Part shown: in pieces, positions 8,403 to 16,630 of the stretch | How the letters are laid out: the number at the start of each line of letters is the position of its first letter | Position numbering within the stretch: position 1 is the stretch's first letter | Assembly (NCBI RefSeq): GCF_017601095.1 | Contig: NZ_JAGFUX010000002.1 | Coordinates: 1-64,000, forward strand | Direction: 5' to 3' | Origin: Streptococcus suis | GTDB lineage: Bacteria > Bacillota > Bacilli > Lactobacillales > Streptococcaceae | Length of the DNA: 64,000 nucleotides | Position numbers and translations under genes: made by a program | Notes under the pieces: generated by a model | What the model was told of the DNA's origin: nothing | The model's input: only the letters and a program-made list of their open reading frames with translations | Database searches by the model: none

Positions 8403-8595
8403 CATGAAATTCATCTGATACTTGGTTGTGCAAATGCAAGAAAGACAGACCCATCATGGCTGCATTCCCTGCGACAGCAAGGATAAAATCTTCTTTTGAG
8501 GAGACCGTTCCCAACCAAACAGCCAGGATTAAAGTGAGATTGTAAATCAAAATAGAGAAAGCTGTCCAGCGAATTTTTCTCAGTAGCGACTTCAT
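8377..8595 (-). CDS. Small two-helix membrane protein
   Basis: 72 residues, MKSLLRKIRWTAFSILIYNL at the start. Two hydrophobic segments lie near 10-30 and 38-56, followed by a short polar tail HGKIEEPSA. A GGAGG-type ribosome site lies 7-10 bp upstream. I do not recognise the family. Its stop overlaps the convergent exporter gene by 4 bp. Confidence 0.6.
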   Translation of the reverse strand: MKSLLRKIRWTAFSILIYNLTLILAVWLGTVSSKEDFILAVAGNAAMMGLSFLHLHNQVSDEFHGKIEEPSA

Positions 8596-8675
8596 AAGGG
8601 GACCTCCTGTAAGAATATTTTTCTATTTATTATATAGAATTCAAGAAGCAATAACAAGTACTTATGCGTTCTCAA

Positions 8676-8714
8676 CCTAAAAAACCGCCAGATTTTCATC
8701 TAGCGGTCAGGTGT
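8676..8714 (-). terminator. Probable terminator of msmK
   Basis: CCGCCAGAT pairs imperfectly with ATCTAGCGG around a TTTTC loop; on the minus strand the downstream arm runs into a T-tract (GGTTTTTTAGG). It lies 25 bp after the msmK stop. Confidence 0.6.
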
Positions 8715-8736
8715 TTTATGAACGATTTTAGAAAGG

Positions 8737-9867
8737 TTAGACAATCGCCTTGCTTGTTTCATCATCGAAGAAATGAGCTTTGTTGAGATTGAAGGTCAAG
8801 CGAACTTTATCGCCTGGGTTGTGGTAGTCACGTGCATCGACACGAGACACAAACTCTGTGCTACCTACTTTAGAGTAAAGCATGGTTTCTGCACCGAGAA
8901 GCTCAGATACCACCACTTCTGCTTCTACGATAGAAGAAGGGTACGTGTCCAATTCCAACTGAGAAGCCTTGATGTCTTCTGGACGAATACCAAGGGTAAA
9001 TGATTTGCCATTGTAGCCTTTTTCTTCCAAGTGCTTGCGGCGACCTTCTGGAAGTTCCACTTTGAAACCATCTCCAACAAGAACGCCATCTTGAAGCGTA
9101 ACTGTGAAGAAGTTCATAGCTGGGCTACCGATGAAGCTAGCAACAAACTTGTTGACTGGGCGGTTATAGAGCTCTTCTGGGCTACCGATTTGCTCAATAC
9201 GACCGATTGTACCTGTACCTGCTGGGTTTTTAGTTGCAGACATGATAACGATACGGTCAGCCAAAGTCATGGCTTCTGTTTGGTCGTGGGTTACGTAGAT
9301 AGTTGTCGCACCGATACGGCGGTGAATTTTAGCAATCTCTGTACGCATGGATACACGGAGTTTAGCATCCAAGTTTGACAAGGGCTCATCCATCAAGAAT
9401 ACTTTGGCATCACGGACGATAGCACGACCCATGGCAACACGTTGGCGTTGTCCACCTGAAAGGTCAGCTGGTTTGCGTTCCAAGAATTCTGTCAATCCCA
9501 GGATTTGTGCCGCTTCTTCCACACGTTTTTTGATTTCGTCCTTGCTGTACTTACGCAATTTCAAACCAAAGGCCATGTTGTCAAATACAGTCATGTGTGG
9601 GTAGAGGGCATAGTTCTGGAATACCATGGCAATATCGCGGTCTTTTGGAGCCACATCATTCATGAGAACGCCGTCGATGTATGCTTCCCCTTCTGTGATG
9701 TCTTCCAAACCAGCAATCATACGAAGAGTTGTTGATTTACCACATCCTGAAGGACCTACGAATACGATAAATTCCTTGTCCTTGATGTCCAAGTTGAAGT
9801 CTTCAACTGAATAGTGCTCGCTGTTTGGATATTTTTTGTAGATATTTTTAAGATTAAGTTGAACCAT
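8737..9867 (-). CDS. msmK: Multiple-sugar ABC transporter ATPase MsmK
   Basis: The start is ATG 9867 (MVQLNLKNIYKKYPNS), giving 376 residues, the normal MsmK/MalK length. Walker A is GPSGCGKST (about 36-44), signature LSGGQRQR (about 135), Walker B VFLMDEPLSNLD, and the switch His is in YVTHDQTEAM. The C-terminal third is a TOBE/OB regulatory domain typical of carbohydrate importers. No permease or binding protein is nearby. In streptococci MsmK is a shared ATPase that energises several sugar importers encoded elsewhere, and this isolated position fits that role. A cre-like site lies upstream. Confidence 0.93.
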   Translation of the reverse strand: MVQLNLKNIYKKYPNSEHYSVEDFNLDIKDKEFIVFVGPSGCGKSTTLRMIAGLEDITEGEAYIDGVLMNDVAPKDRDIAMVFQNYALYPHMTVFDNMAFGLKLRKYSKDEIKKRVEEAAQILGLTEFLERKPADLSGGQRQRVAMGRAIVRDAKVFLMDEPLSNLDAKLRVSMRTEIAKIHRRIGATTIYVTHDQTEAMTLADRIVIMSATKNPAGTGTIGRIEQIGSPEELYNRPVNKFVASFIGSPAMNFFTVTLQDGVLVGDGFKVELPEGRRKHLEEKGYNGKSFTLGIRPEDIKASQLELDTYPSSIVEAEVVVSELLGAETMLYSKVGSTEFVSRVDARDYHNPGDKVRLTFNLNKAHFFDDETSKAIV

Positions 9868-9903
9868 GTCCAATCCTCGCTTTCATTGATAGATTTATTG
9901 TAA

Positions 9904-9919
9904 ATGAAAACGCTTTATT
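9904..9919 (-). promoter_or_regulatory. Candidate CcpA cre site upstream of msmK
   Basis: On the minus strand AGCGTTTTCAT matches the right part of the cre consensus (ARCGNWWWCAW) exactly; the left half is weaker. It is 37 bp upstream of the msmK start, fitting carbon catabolite control of a shared sugar ATPase. Confidence 0.5.
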
Positions 9920-9976
9920 TTCCCATGTCAAGTTGACCAAAAGAAAAAAGATATTCTGTGCAGGTTGCACAAAATA

Positions 9977-10831
9977 TCAAAATTGTCTATCTAATAATAC
10001 CTGATAACAAAAACTCAGGTCAGTCAGGTCTTTGAGCTGGAGTCCCGTCAAATCCTGCCACTTTTCCAAACGATATTGGAGGGTATTGCGGTGGATATAG
10101 AGGACTTGAGCTGCCTTGGTAACCACAGCTCCTTCTGCCCATAGGGCTAAAATGATAGCCTGCATATCTTGCTGATCAATCAGCTCCAGCATACTGGCTT
10201 TAACCAGACCAAGCTTCAAGCCTGCTCTGCCTTGTCCCCAAAGAAAAAGTTGACTAAAGGAGAGGACGGTCGATTGGTGGTAGTGGGCCCGCCAACGTGC
10301 AAAGAGGGCTGCTTCTGCTTGATAGAGTCGAGGCCAGTGGTCTGCGACGTATTTGGGCCAGACCTGCCCAACCAAGAGGGTCAACCGCAAGCCAAAGTCA
10401 AACTCCAAAGCCGATAGGGTGTCCTGTAAAACCGTCTGATGATCCATCCAAGTGCCCTGCTCCAATACAATGAGATAATCTTGGGGCGTCAGCTGTACCT
10501 GGGCCACCTGGCTGGGCAAGAGGTCGGTCATCATGGCCTGCCAGGCATCCAGCTGGGCTTCTTTTTGCGACCAAAGGTGGATATGGATAAATTGAATAGC
10601 CTCAACTGTCTGAGGAATCCTTCCCTGTTCGTGTAGGTAGGACTGCCAAGGGCTTATGTGAGCCTGTCTTTGCGGTTGTGACAGCAAGGATAGGAGATAG
10701 CGTTCGCGGTCGGTCAAATCTGACGCTACGAACTGCAAAAATTGACCATTTTCCAAGGGCAGCGAGAGTTCGCCTGCCTCCTGCGACAAGCTCGCCTGCG
10801 GAAACCAGCTTACAAGTTCCTTTTCGTCCAT
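9977..10831 (-). CDS. PucR/CdaR-type helix-turn-helix regulator-like protein
   Basis: 284 residues, Leu/Gln-rich. The C-terminal 55 residues form a PucR-type HTH: GAVVTKAAQVLYIHRNTLQY, then RLEKWQDLTGL. The rest is a divergent sensor region without a named domain that I can see. Related HTH proteins act as activators of sugar-diacid or nitrogen genes, but here the ligand is unknown. It starts two bases after the mrnC stop, so it is the last gene of the pnp-cysE-cysS-mrnC run. In streptococci a gene of this kind is common at this place. Confidence 0.7.
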   Translation of the reverse strand: MDEKELVSWFPQASLSQEAGELSLPLENGQFLQFVASDLTDRERYLLSLLSQPQRQAHISPWQSYLHEQGRIPQTVEAIQFIHIHLWSQKEAQLDAWQAMMTDLLPSQVAQVQLTPQDYLIVLEQGTWMDHQTVLQDTLSALEFDFGLRLTLLVGQVWPKYVADHWPRLYQAEAALFARWRAHYHQSTVLSFSQLFLWGQGRAGLKLGLVKASMLELIDQQDMQAIILALWAEGAVVTKAAQVLYIHRNTLQYRLEKWQDLTGLQLKDLTDLSFCYQVLLDRQF

Positions 10832-10832
10832 C

Positions 10833-11231
10833 TTATCCCCTTTCTATTTTGTCAATGCACCAGCCCACCAACTCCTCCAAGCGTTCGATCTGCTCAGTCA
10901 TGTGCAGATAACCCAAGACCGCCTCAAAGCCTGTAGACATCCGATAGGTGACTACGTCCGCATTCTTGGCCTTGGTGTGGCTATGGCTATTCCTTCCCCG
11001 TTTGTAGATTTCTTCCTCTTTTTCGGTCAATAGCTGAGCTTCTAAGAGAGCAGAGATCAGGCTTGCCTGAGCCTTGGCCGAAACATACTTGTTGGCCTCA
11101 CCGTGCAGTTTGTTGGGTTTGGTCAGCCCCTTGAAAATCAAGTGCCGCCTGATATACATTGAATAAACTGCATCCCCTTCAAACGCCAGGGCAATGCCGT
11201 TGATGAGATTGACATCTACTGCCTTAGTCAC
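10833..11231 (-). CDS. mrnC: Mini-ribonuclease III (MrnC)
   Basis: 132 residues, an RNase III catalytic domain without the dsRNA-binding domain. DVNLINGIALAFEGDAVYS holds the first acidic residues (GDA), and the second acidic motif lies in TGFEAVLGYLHM. The middle YVSAKAQASLI is typical. The enzyme matures the 23S rRNA ends in Firmicutes. Its start overlaps the cysS stop by 8 bp, the conserved cysS-mrnC coupling. Confidence 0.93.
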   Translation of the reverse strand: MTKAVDVNLINGIALAFEGDAVYSMYIRRHLIFKGLTKPNKLHGEANKYVSAKAQASLISALLEAQLLTEKEEEIYKRGRNSHSHTKAKNADVVTYRMSTGFEAVLGYLHMTEQIERLEELVGWCIDKIERG

Positions 11232-12567
11232 GTGTCCACCTCACACCATCCTTGGTATCCAAGAGTTTGATGCCCTGGGCTGCCAATTCATCACGAATAC
11301 GGTCAGCCGTCGCAAAATCCCGATTGGCACGCGCTGCTTGGCGTTCTGCTATCAAGGCCTCAATCTCGCTGTCCAAGACTTCTTCTTCAAAGACAATACC
11401 GAAGACGGCAAGCATTTTGCCAAAGGCTTCTTTTACAGTTTCATCGTAATTGCCTGAGTTGATCCACTTGGCAAAGTCAAAGATAGCCGTAATGCCGTTT
11501 GCTGCGTTGAAATCATCATCCATTGCCGCTTCAAAGGCTGCCAAGTGTTTGCCCAAACCTGCTTGGTCTGCCAAGTCAGACACTGGTTGGGTGTAGGTAT
11601 TTTTCAGGTATTTGAGATTAAGTTCCGCATCTGAAATCGCCTTTTCTGTATAGTTAAGCGGACGGCGGTAGTGCTGGGTAGCTAGGAAAAATCGCAAGAT
11701 TTGTCCGTCAATTTGTTCCAACATGTCATGGGCTGTCAGGAAATTGCCCAAGGACTTGGACATCTTCTCATCATTGATGTTGAGCATGGCATTGTGCATC
11801 CAGTAGTTGGCAAAGGTTTGACCTGTCTTGCACTCAGACTGGGCGATTTCATTGGTATGGTGAGGGAATTCCAAGTCCGCTCCACCACCGTGAATATCAA
11901 TGGTATCTCCCAAAATCTCTGTCGCCATGACCGAGCACTCGATATGCCAGCCTGGACGACCTAGCCCCCAAGGGCTTTCCCAAGATACTTCACCCGGTTT
12001 AGCAGATTTCCAAAGAGCAAAATCAAAAGGATGTTCTTTGAGTTGACCTTCTCCCTCAACTCGACCAGAAGCACCAGCTTCTAAGTCAGACAGGGTTTTG
12101 TTGGCCAAACGAGCATAGTTGGCTGCCTTTTCCACACGGAAATAGACATCGCCAGAAGCTTCATAGGCGTAACCCTTGTCAATCAAGACCCGTACAAAAT
12201 CAATAATCTCATCCATATAGTCGATAACACGAGGATTTTTGCTAGCAGGTTTGACACCCAACTTTGCCACATCTTCCTTAAAGGCAGCAATAAATTTATC
12301 AGAAAGTTCCTTGGTTGTCATGCCAGCTTCATTAGCGGCCTTGATAATCTTGTCATCCACATCTGTAAAGTTGGAGATGTAGGTCACATCAAAGCCACGA
12401 TATTCAAAATAGCGGCGGATGGTATCAAAAGCCACAACACTCCGAGCATTTCCGATATGGATATAGTTGTAAACCGTTGGACCGCAGACATACATCTTGA
12501 CCCTCCCCTCTTCCAAGGGCACAAAGTCACGCAAACTGCGAGTCATGGTATCGTAAATTTTAATCAT
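11224..12567 (-). CDS. cysS: Cysteinyl-tRNA synthetase
   Basis: The start is ATG 12567 (MIKIYDTMTRSLRDF) after AGGAG, giving 447 residues, normal for bacterial CysRS. The HIGH box reads YIHIGNAR, in CGPTVYNYIHIGNAR with the zinc ligand Cys. Further zinc ligands are in WHIECSVMA and FPHHTNEIAQSE. The KMSKS loop is EKMSKSLGN. The enzyme charges tRNA-Cys. It follows a serine acetyltransferase gene and precedes mrnC, linking cysteine synthesis and use. No T-box leader is visible; the gap to the small membrane gene is 8 bp. Confidence 0.95.
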   Translation of the reverse strand: MIKIYDTMTRSLRDFVPLEEGRVKMYVCGPTVYNYIHIGNARSVVAFDTIRRYFEYRGFDVTYISNFTDVDDKIIKAANEAGMTTKELSDKFIAAFKEDVAKLGVKPASKNPRVIDYMDEIIDFVRVLIDKGYAYEASGDVYFRVEKAANYARLANKTLSDLEAGASGRVEGEGQLKEHPFDFALWKSAKPGEVSWESPWGLGRPGWHIECSVMATEILGDTIDIHGGGADLEFPHHTNEIAQSECKTGQTFANYWMHNAMLNINDEKMSKSLGNFLTAHDMLEQIDGQILRFFLATQHYRRPLNYTEKAISDAELNLKYLKNTYTQPVSDLADQAGLGKHLAAFEAAMDDDFNAANGITAIFDFAKWINSGNYDETVKEAFGKMLAVFGIVFEEEVLDSEIEALIAERQAARANRDFATADRIRDELAAQGIKLLDTKDGVRWTRD

Positions 12568-12575
12568 GCGTACTC

Positions 12576-12752
12576 CTACTTTTTCTTCCGCTGGATCCAC
12601 AGCATCACCAGTCGGATCACCCAAAAGATTGCCAAGGCAGCCCAGATATGACCGAGCCCATAGGACCCCTGACTATAATTTAAAACAGCCAACACAATGG
12701 CCAAAATCAGATTGACTGGATAGAGCCAGTCGCTTCCTTTAAATGTTTTCAT
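12576..12752 (-). CDS. Small two-helix membrane protein between cysS and the phosphorylase
   Basis: A 58-codon gene from ATG 12752 to TAG 12576. It encodes MKTFKGSDWLYPVNLILAIV, one helix at about 11-25, a second at 35-52 (HIWAALAIFWVIRLVMLW) and a basic tail QRKKK. Its start overlaps the phosphorylase 3' end by 14 bp, and cysS begins 8 bp after its stop. Tight packing in an operon, the +inside tail and the good hydrophobic profile support a real gene. Function unknown. Confidence 0.65.
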   Translation of the reverse strand: MKTFKGSDWLYPVNLILAIVLAVLNYSQGSYGLGHIWAALAIFWVIRLVMLWIQRKKK

Positions 12753-13512
12753 TTGTTACTCCTTTTGCAATCGCCATGGCCACTTCAAAGAAGGTCATAC
12801 TGTCAGCCGTCCGTTCTGCCCGACGGGCATCCCATTCATTCTTGTGGTGGTCCACATAGTCTGCCGTGTAGAAAAACTGATAGACCTTGGCCTGACGAAA
12901 GTTTGCCCAGGCCATGATAGCAGAAGCTTCCATATCGACCACCATGGCACCAGCGGCTAGGCGACGCTTGACCTTGGCAGCGGTTTCCCGAAAGAAAGCG
13001 TCCGTGGTCCAGGTCTTGGCCCGCACGTGCTCAATCCCTGCTTGGTCCAAGGCCTTTTCCATGGTTAATAGAGAAGCAGGGTCATAGCTGATTTCCTCGC
13101 TGGCAGGAGCGTAGTGGTAACTAGTTCCCTCGTCCCGAAGAGCAGAGCTAGGAAGGATAATCTTATCCGCAGCAAGCGACTTATCCAGCACACCGCAGGA
13201 ACCAAGAACGATAAAATTCTCAAAACCACAGGCTTTCAGCTCTTCCAGATGACCAACTGCCATTGGAGCACCGATTACTGCCAACATGACCGCAACCTGC
13301 AGTCCATCTCTTTCCAAAATATACCAAGGATGACAACCATTTAGGGTCTGTAAATGACCACCCTCTCTGCTCTCAGCTAGCTGACTTACTCGGTCCACGA
13401 TTTCCCCATTGAAGGAGAAAATCATGGTCTCACATACCTCACCGCCACCACGGATAGCCTTATCCGTCGGTTCAATGACTGCAGAGGTGTTTTCAAATTC
13501 TTCTAGTAGCAT
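12739..13512 (-). CDS. Nucleoside phosphorylase (PNP/UDP family)
   Basis: The start is ATG 13512 (MLLEEFENTSAVIEP) after AAGGA; 257 residues. The family blocks are VAVMLAVIGAPMAVGHLEEL, FIVLGSCGVLD (phosphate/ribose site) and AGAMVVDMEASAIMAWA, where the Met-Glu pair contacts ribose. It resembles uridine phosphorylases more than MTA/SAH nucleosidases, but the base preference is not certain. It would split nucleosides with phosphate for salvage. It is 16 bp after cysE in the pnp operon. Confidence 0.85.
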   Translation of the reverse strand: MLLEEFENTSAVIEPTDKAIRGGGEVCETMIFSFNGEIVDRVSQLAESREGGHLQTLNGCHPWYILERDGLQVAVMLAVIGAPMAVGHLEELKACGFENFIVLGSCGVLDKSLAADKIILPSSALRDEGTSYHYAPASEEISYDPASLLTMEKALDQAGIEHVRAKTWTTDAFFRETAAKVKRRLAAGAMVVDMEASAIMAWANFRQAKVYQFFYTADYVDHHKNEWDARRAERTADSMTFFEVAMAIAKGVTNENI

Positions 13513-13528
13513 AAACCGTCCTTTCTTC

Positions 13529-14146
13529 CTACAAATGCGACGAACGGTGGCTGGCTTCTCGTAATTCCGCAAGCTTAGTCGTGTAGTGTTCACGACCACC
13601 TTCCATGTCATGAATGACCTTTTCATCTTTTTGACCGTGTACACGGACGATTTTAGCCGGCATACCGACCACTGTCATATCTGCTGGAACATCGGCTAGG
13701 ACAACGGCAGCTGCACCCACTTTAGCATTTTCTCCAATCTCAATGGGACCAATGACTTGAGCGTGGGCAGAGACAAGGGCACCCTTTCGCACAGTCGGAT
13801 GGCGTTTGCCTGTATCCTTTCCTGTACCACCAAGCGTCACCCCGTGGTAAAGCATGACACCTGATTCAATAATGGCGGTTTCTCCGATAACCAAACCAGC
13901 TCCATGGTCAATGAAGACTCCCGAAGCAATCTCGGCACCTGGATGAATTTCGATATTGGTCCAAAAACGCCAAAATTGGCTGTGCATCCGAGCTAGTAAT
14001 TTAAAACCTTTTTTCCACATCCAGTGGGACAAACGGTGGGCAGCCAAGGCCTTGACACCTGGGTAGGTCAAAAGAACTTCCAAGGTCGTCCGTGCTGCCG
14101 GATCTTTTTCTTTTACAATCTCAATGGTGTCCTTCCACCAACCCAT
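13529..14146 (-). CDS. cysE: Serine O-acetyltransferase
   Basis: The start is ATG 14146 (MGWWKDTIEIVKEKDPAARTT); 205 residues, the short Gram-positive type. The left-handed beta-helix hexapeptide repeats are clear: GAEIASGVFIDHGAGLVIGE, then HGVTLGGTGKDTGKRHPTV, then GENAKVGAAAVVLADVPADM. The active-site His is in FIDHGAG. The enzyme makes O-acetylserine for cysteine synthase. It is the second gene after pnp (53 bp gap) and upstream of cysS, a common streptococcal order. Confidence 0.94.
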   Translation of the reverse strand: MGWWKDTIEIVKEKDPAARTTLEVLLTYPGVKALAAHRLSHWMWKKGFKLLARMHSQFWRFWTNIEIHPGAEIASGVFIDHGAGLVIGETAIIESGVMLYHGVTLGGTGKDTGKRHPTVRKGALVSAHAQVIGPIEIGENAKVGAAAVVLADVPADMTVVGMPAKIVRVHGQKDEKVIHDMEGGREHYTTKLAELREASHRSSHL

Positions 14147-14199
14147 AGTCACTCCTTCTAGCGAGAAGACAAGCCCGCTACCGAACTTGTCTACTCAGC

Positions 14200-16419
14200 T
14201 TATTTCTTTTCAACCTTGTGGAATTTGAATTCACCAAAGTTGTTGTCTTTTTTCTCTTTGTTGTCTTTATGACGGCGTGGTCTGTCAGAACGCTCGCGTT
14301 TTTCTGGTTCCACATAACCTTCTGGTTTTGGAAGAAGAGCCTTCATAGAAGCATCAACACGACCTTTATCGTCAATCTTGATAACTTTGACATCGACAAT
14401 ATCGCCAATTTCAACCAAATCTTCTGGTTTATTAACACGGGTCCAAGCCATTTCAGAAACGTGAACCAGAGCATCTGTCTTGTCAAAGAGGTTGACAAAG
14501 GCACCGAATTTCTCCAAACGAACCACTTTTGCCTGATAAACTTCGTCCACTTTTGCTTCACGAACAAGACCTGCGATGATTTCTTTGGTCCGTTCAATCG
14601 CATCGCGATCTGGTGAGAAGATAGCTACAAGACCGTCTTCGTCGATATCGATTTTCACGCCAGTTTCTGCAATAATCTTATCGATGGTTTCGCCACCCTT
14701 ACCGATGACAATCTTGATTTTATCCACATCAATCTTGATAGTGTCAATCTTCGGTGCAGTCGGTGCCAAGTCAGGACGAACTTCTGGGATAGTTGCTTCA
14801 ATGACATCGAGGATTTCAAAACGAGCTTTCTTAGCTTGTGCCAAGGCTTCTTCCAAGATTTGCGGTGTGATACCGTCAATCTTGATGTCCATTTGAAGAG
14901 CTGTGATACCATCACGGGTACCAGCCACCTTGAAGTCCATGTCGCCAAAGTGGTCCTCAAGACCTTGAATATCGGTCAAGACGGTGTAGTTGGTACCGTC
15001 TGAAATCAGACCCATGGCAATCCCTGCAACTGGTGCCTTTATTGGCACACCACCTGCCATGAGGGCAAGGGTACCAGCTGTGATAGAAGCCTGTGAGGAA
15101 GAACCGTTTGACTCCAAGACTTCTGCTACCAAGCGGATCGCGTAAGGGAAATCATCTAGGCTTGGCAAGACTTGCTCAAGGGCACGCTCACCAAGGGCTC
15201 CGTGACCAATTTCACGACGACCAGGTGCTCCATAACGACCTGTTGATCCCACTGAGTATTGTGGGAAGTTGTAGTGGTGCAAGAAGCGTTTCTTGTACTC
15301 ATCATCCAAACCGTCGATGATTTGGGTTTCCCCCATTGGGGCCAAGGTCAAGACAGAAAGAGCTTGGGTTTGACCACGAGTAAAGAGACCTGAACCGTGA
15401 ACGTTTGGCAAGAAATCTACTTCTGCGTCTAGCGGACGAATCTCATCCACACGGCGTCCATCTGGGCGGACCTTGTCTTCTGTAATCAAACGACGAACTT
15501 CTGCGTGCTCCATGAGTTCCAAGATTTCATGAACGTCACGCATGATGCGGTCAAATTCTTCGTGTTCAGCGTATTTTTCTTGGTAGGCTGCGATGACCGT
15601 TTCACGCACCGCATTGGTCGCATCTTCACGGGCCAACTTTTCTTCAACCTGCACCGCTTTTTTCAAATCGTCATTGTAAGCTGCAACAATCTCAGCCTGC
15701 AATTCCGGATCAACTTGAAGAAGCTCCACATCTGCTTTTTCCTTGCCGACTGCTGCTACGATTTGATTTTGGAAGTCAAGGAGTTCTTGAATGGCCGCAT
15801 GACCTTTCAAGAGGGCTTCCAACATGATGTCCTCTGACAATTCTTTGGCACCAGACTCAACCATGTTGATGGCGTCCTTGTTACCAGCCACTGTCAAATC
15901 AAGGAGGGACTCTTCCATCTGAGCCTTGTCAGGATTGATGATGAGTTCTCCATTGACATAACCAACCTGCACACCTGCGATTGGGCCGTTGAATGGGATG
16001 TCTGAGATTGCCAATGCCAATGAAGAACCAAACATAGCTGCCATTGGAGCAGAAGCATCTGGATCGTAAGAAAGCACTGTGTTGATGACTTGGACTTCGT
16101 TGCGGAAGCCTTCCGCAAACATTGGACGGATCGGACGGTCAATCAAACGAGCTGTCAAGGTCGCATCGGTTGATGGACGGCCTTCACGTTTCATCCAGCC
16201 ACCTGGGAATTTCCCAGCAGCGTACATTTTCTCTTCATAGTTGACTTGAAGGGGGAAGAAGTCTCCCGTCGCCATTTTTTTGGACATAACCGCCGCAGTC
16301 AAGACTGTGGAGTCACCATAGCGAACAACAACCGCACCGTTGGCTTGTTTGGCAACCTGACCTGTCTCAACGACCAATTTCTTGCCAGCAAAAACCGTTT
16401 CAAATACTTGTTTTGACAT
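14200..16419 (-). CDS. pnp: Polyribonucleotide nucleotidyltransferase (PNPase)
   Basis: 739 residues, normal length. There are two RNase PH-like cores: the first at about 1-230 with [20 protein letters not shown], the second at about 300-545 with [11 protein letters not shown] and [20 protein letters not shown]. They are followed by a KH domain ([20 protein letters not shown], about 560-610) and an S1 domain (about 620-690, [19 protein letters not shown]). A Lys/Arg/Asp-rich tail ends the protein. It degrades RNA 3' to 5' with phosphate and works with degradosome partners. The upstream gap (16420-16560) holds its promoter region; TAAAAT is a possible -10 near 16525. Confidence 0.97.
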   Translation of the reverse strand: MSKQVFETVFAGKKLVVETGQVAKQANGAVVVRYGDSTVLTAAVMSKKMATGDFFPLQVNYEEKMYAAGKFPGGWMKREGRPSTDATLTARLIDRPIRPMFAEGFRNEVQVINTVLSYDPDASAPMAAMFGSSLALAISDIPFNGPIAGVQVGYVNGELIINPDKAQMEESLLDLTVAGNKDAINMVESGAKELSEDIMLEALLKGHAAIQELLDFQNQIVAAVGKEKADVELLQVDPELQAEIVAAYNDDLKKAVQVEEKLAREDATNAVRETVIAAYQEKYAEHEEFDRIMRDVHEILELMEHAEVRRLITEDKVRPDGRRVDEIRPLDAEVDFLPNVHGSGLFTRGQTQALSVLTLAPMGETQIIDGLDDEYKKRFLHHYNFPQYSVGSTGRYGAPGRREIGHGALGERALEQVLPSLDDFPYAIRLVAEVLESNGSSSQASITAGTLALMAGGVPIKAPVAGIAMGLISDGTNYTVLTDIQGLEDHFGDMDFKVAGTRDGITALQMDIKIDGITPQILEEALAQAKKARFEILDVIEATIPEVRPDLAPTAPKIDTIKIDVDKIKIVIGKGGETIDKIIAETGVKIDIDEDGLVAIFSPDRDAIERTKEIIAGLVREAKVDEVYQAKVVRLEKFGAFVNLFDKTDALVHVSEMAWTRVNKPEDLVEIGDIVDVKVIKIDDKGRVDASMKALLPKPEGYVEPEKRERSDRPRRHKDNKEKKDNNFGEFKFHKVEKK

Positions 16420-16561
16420 GAATGTTCTCCTAATTGTTAATTTACGTGTTTTCTACAAAGTTCAACCCAATAGAATTACTGGATTCAGCTTTGCACAAAA
16501 CCACGTATCCAGTCTATTTTACCATATTATTTCCTTTTTTTCCCATAGAAATCCTCTTCAA

Positions 16562-16600
16562 CGAAAAAATAAAGAAGACCAGACTAGGGTCTGATCTTCT
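16562..16600 (-). terminator. Strong terminator of the GH2-GH84 surface-protein gene
   Basis: On the minus strand AGAAGATCAGAC pairs with GTCTGGTCTTCT around a CCTA loop, followed by TTATTTTTT. It is 31 bp after the stop. Confidence 0.9.
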
Positions 16601-16630
16601 TGCTTCGGGAAGAGATTTGAGGCTGTCCCC

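Noticed and set aside
12568-12575. T-box leader for cysS
   Set aside because: cysS follows the small membrane gene by 8 bp, so there is no room for one.
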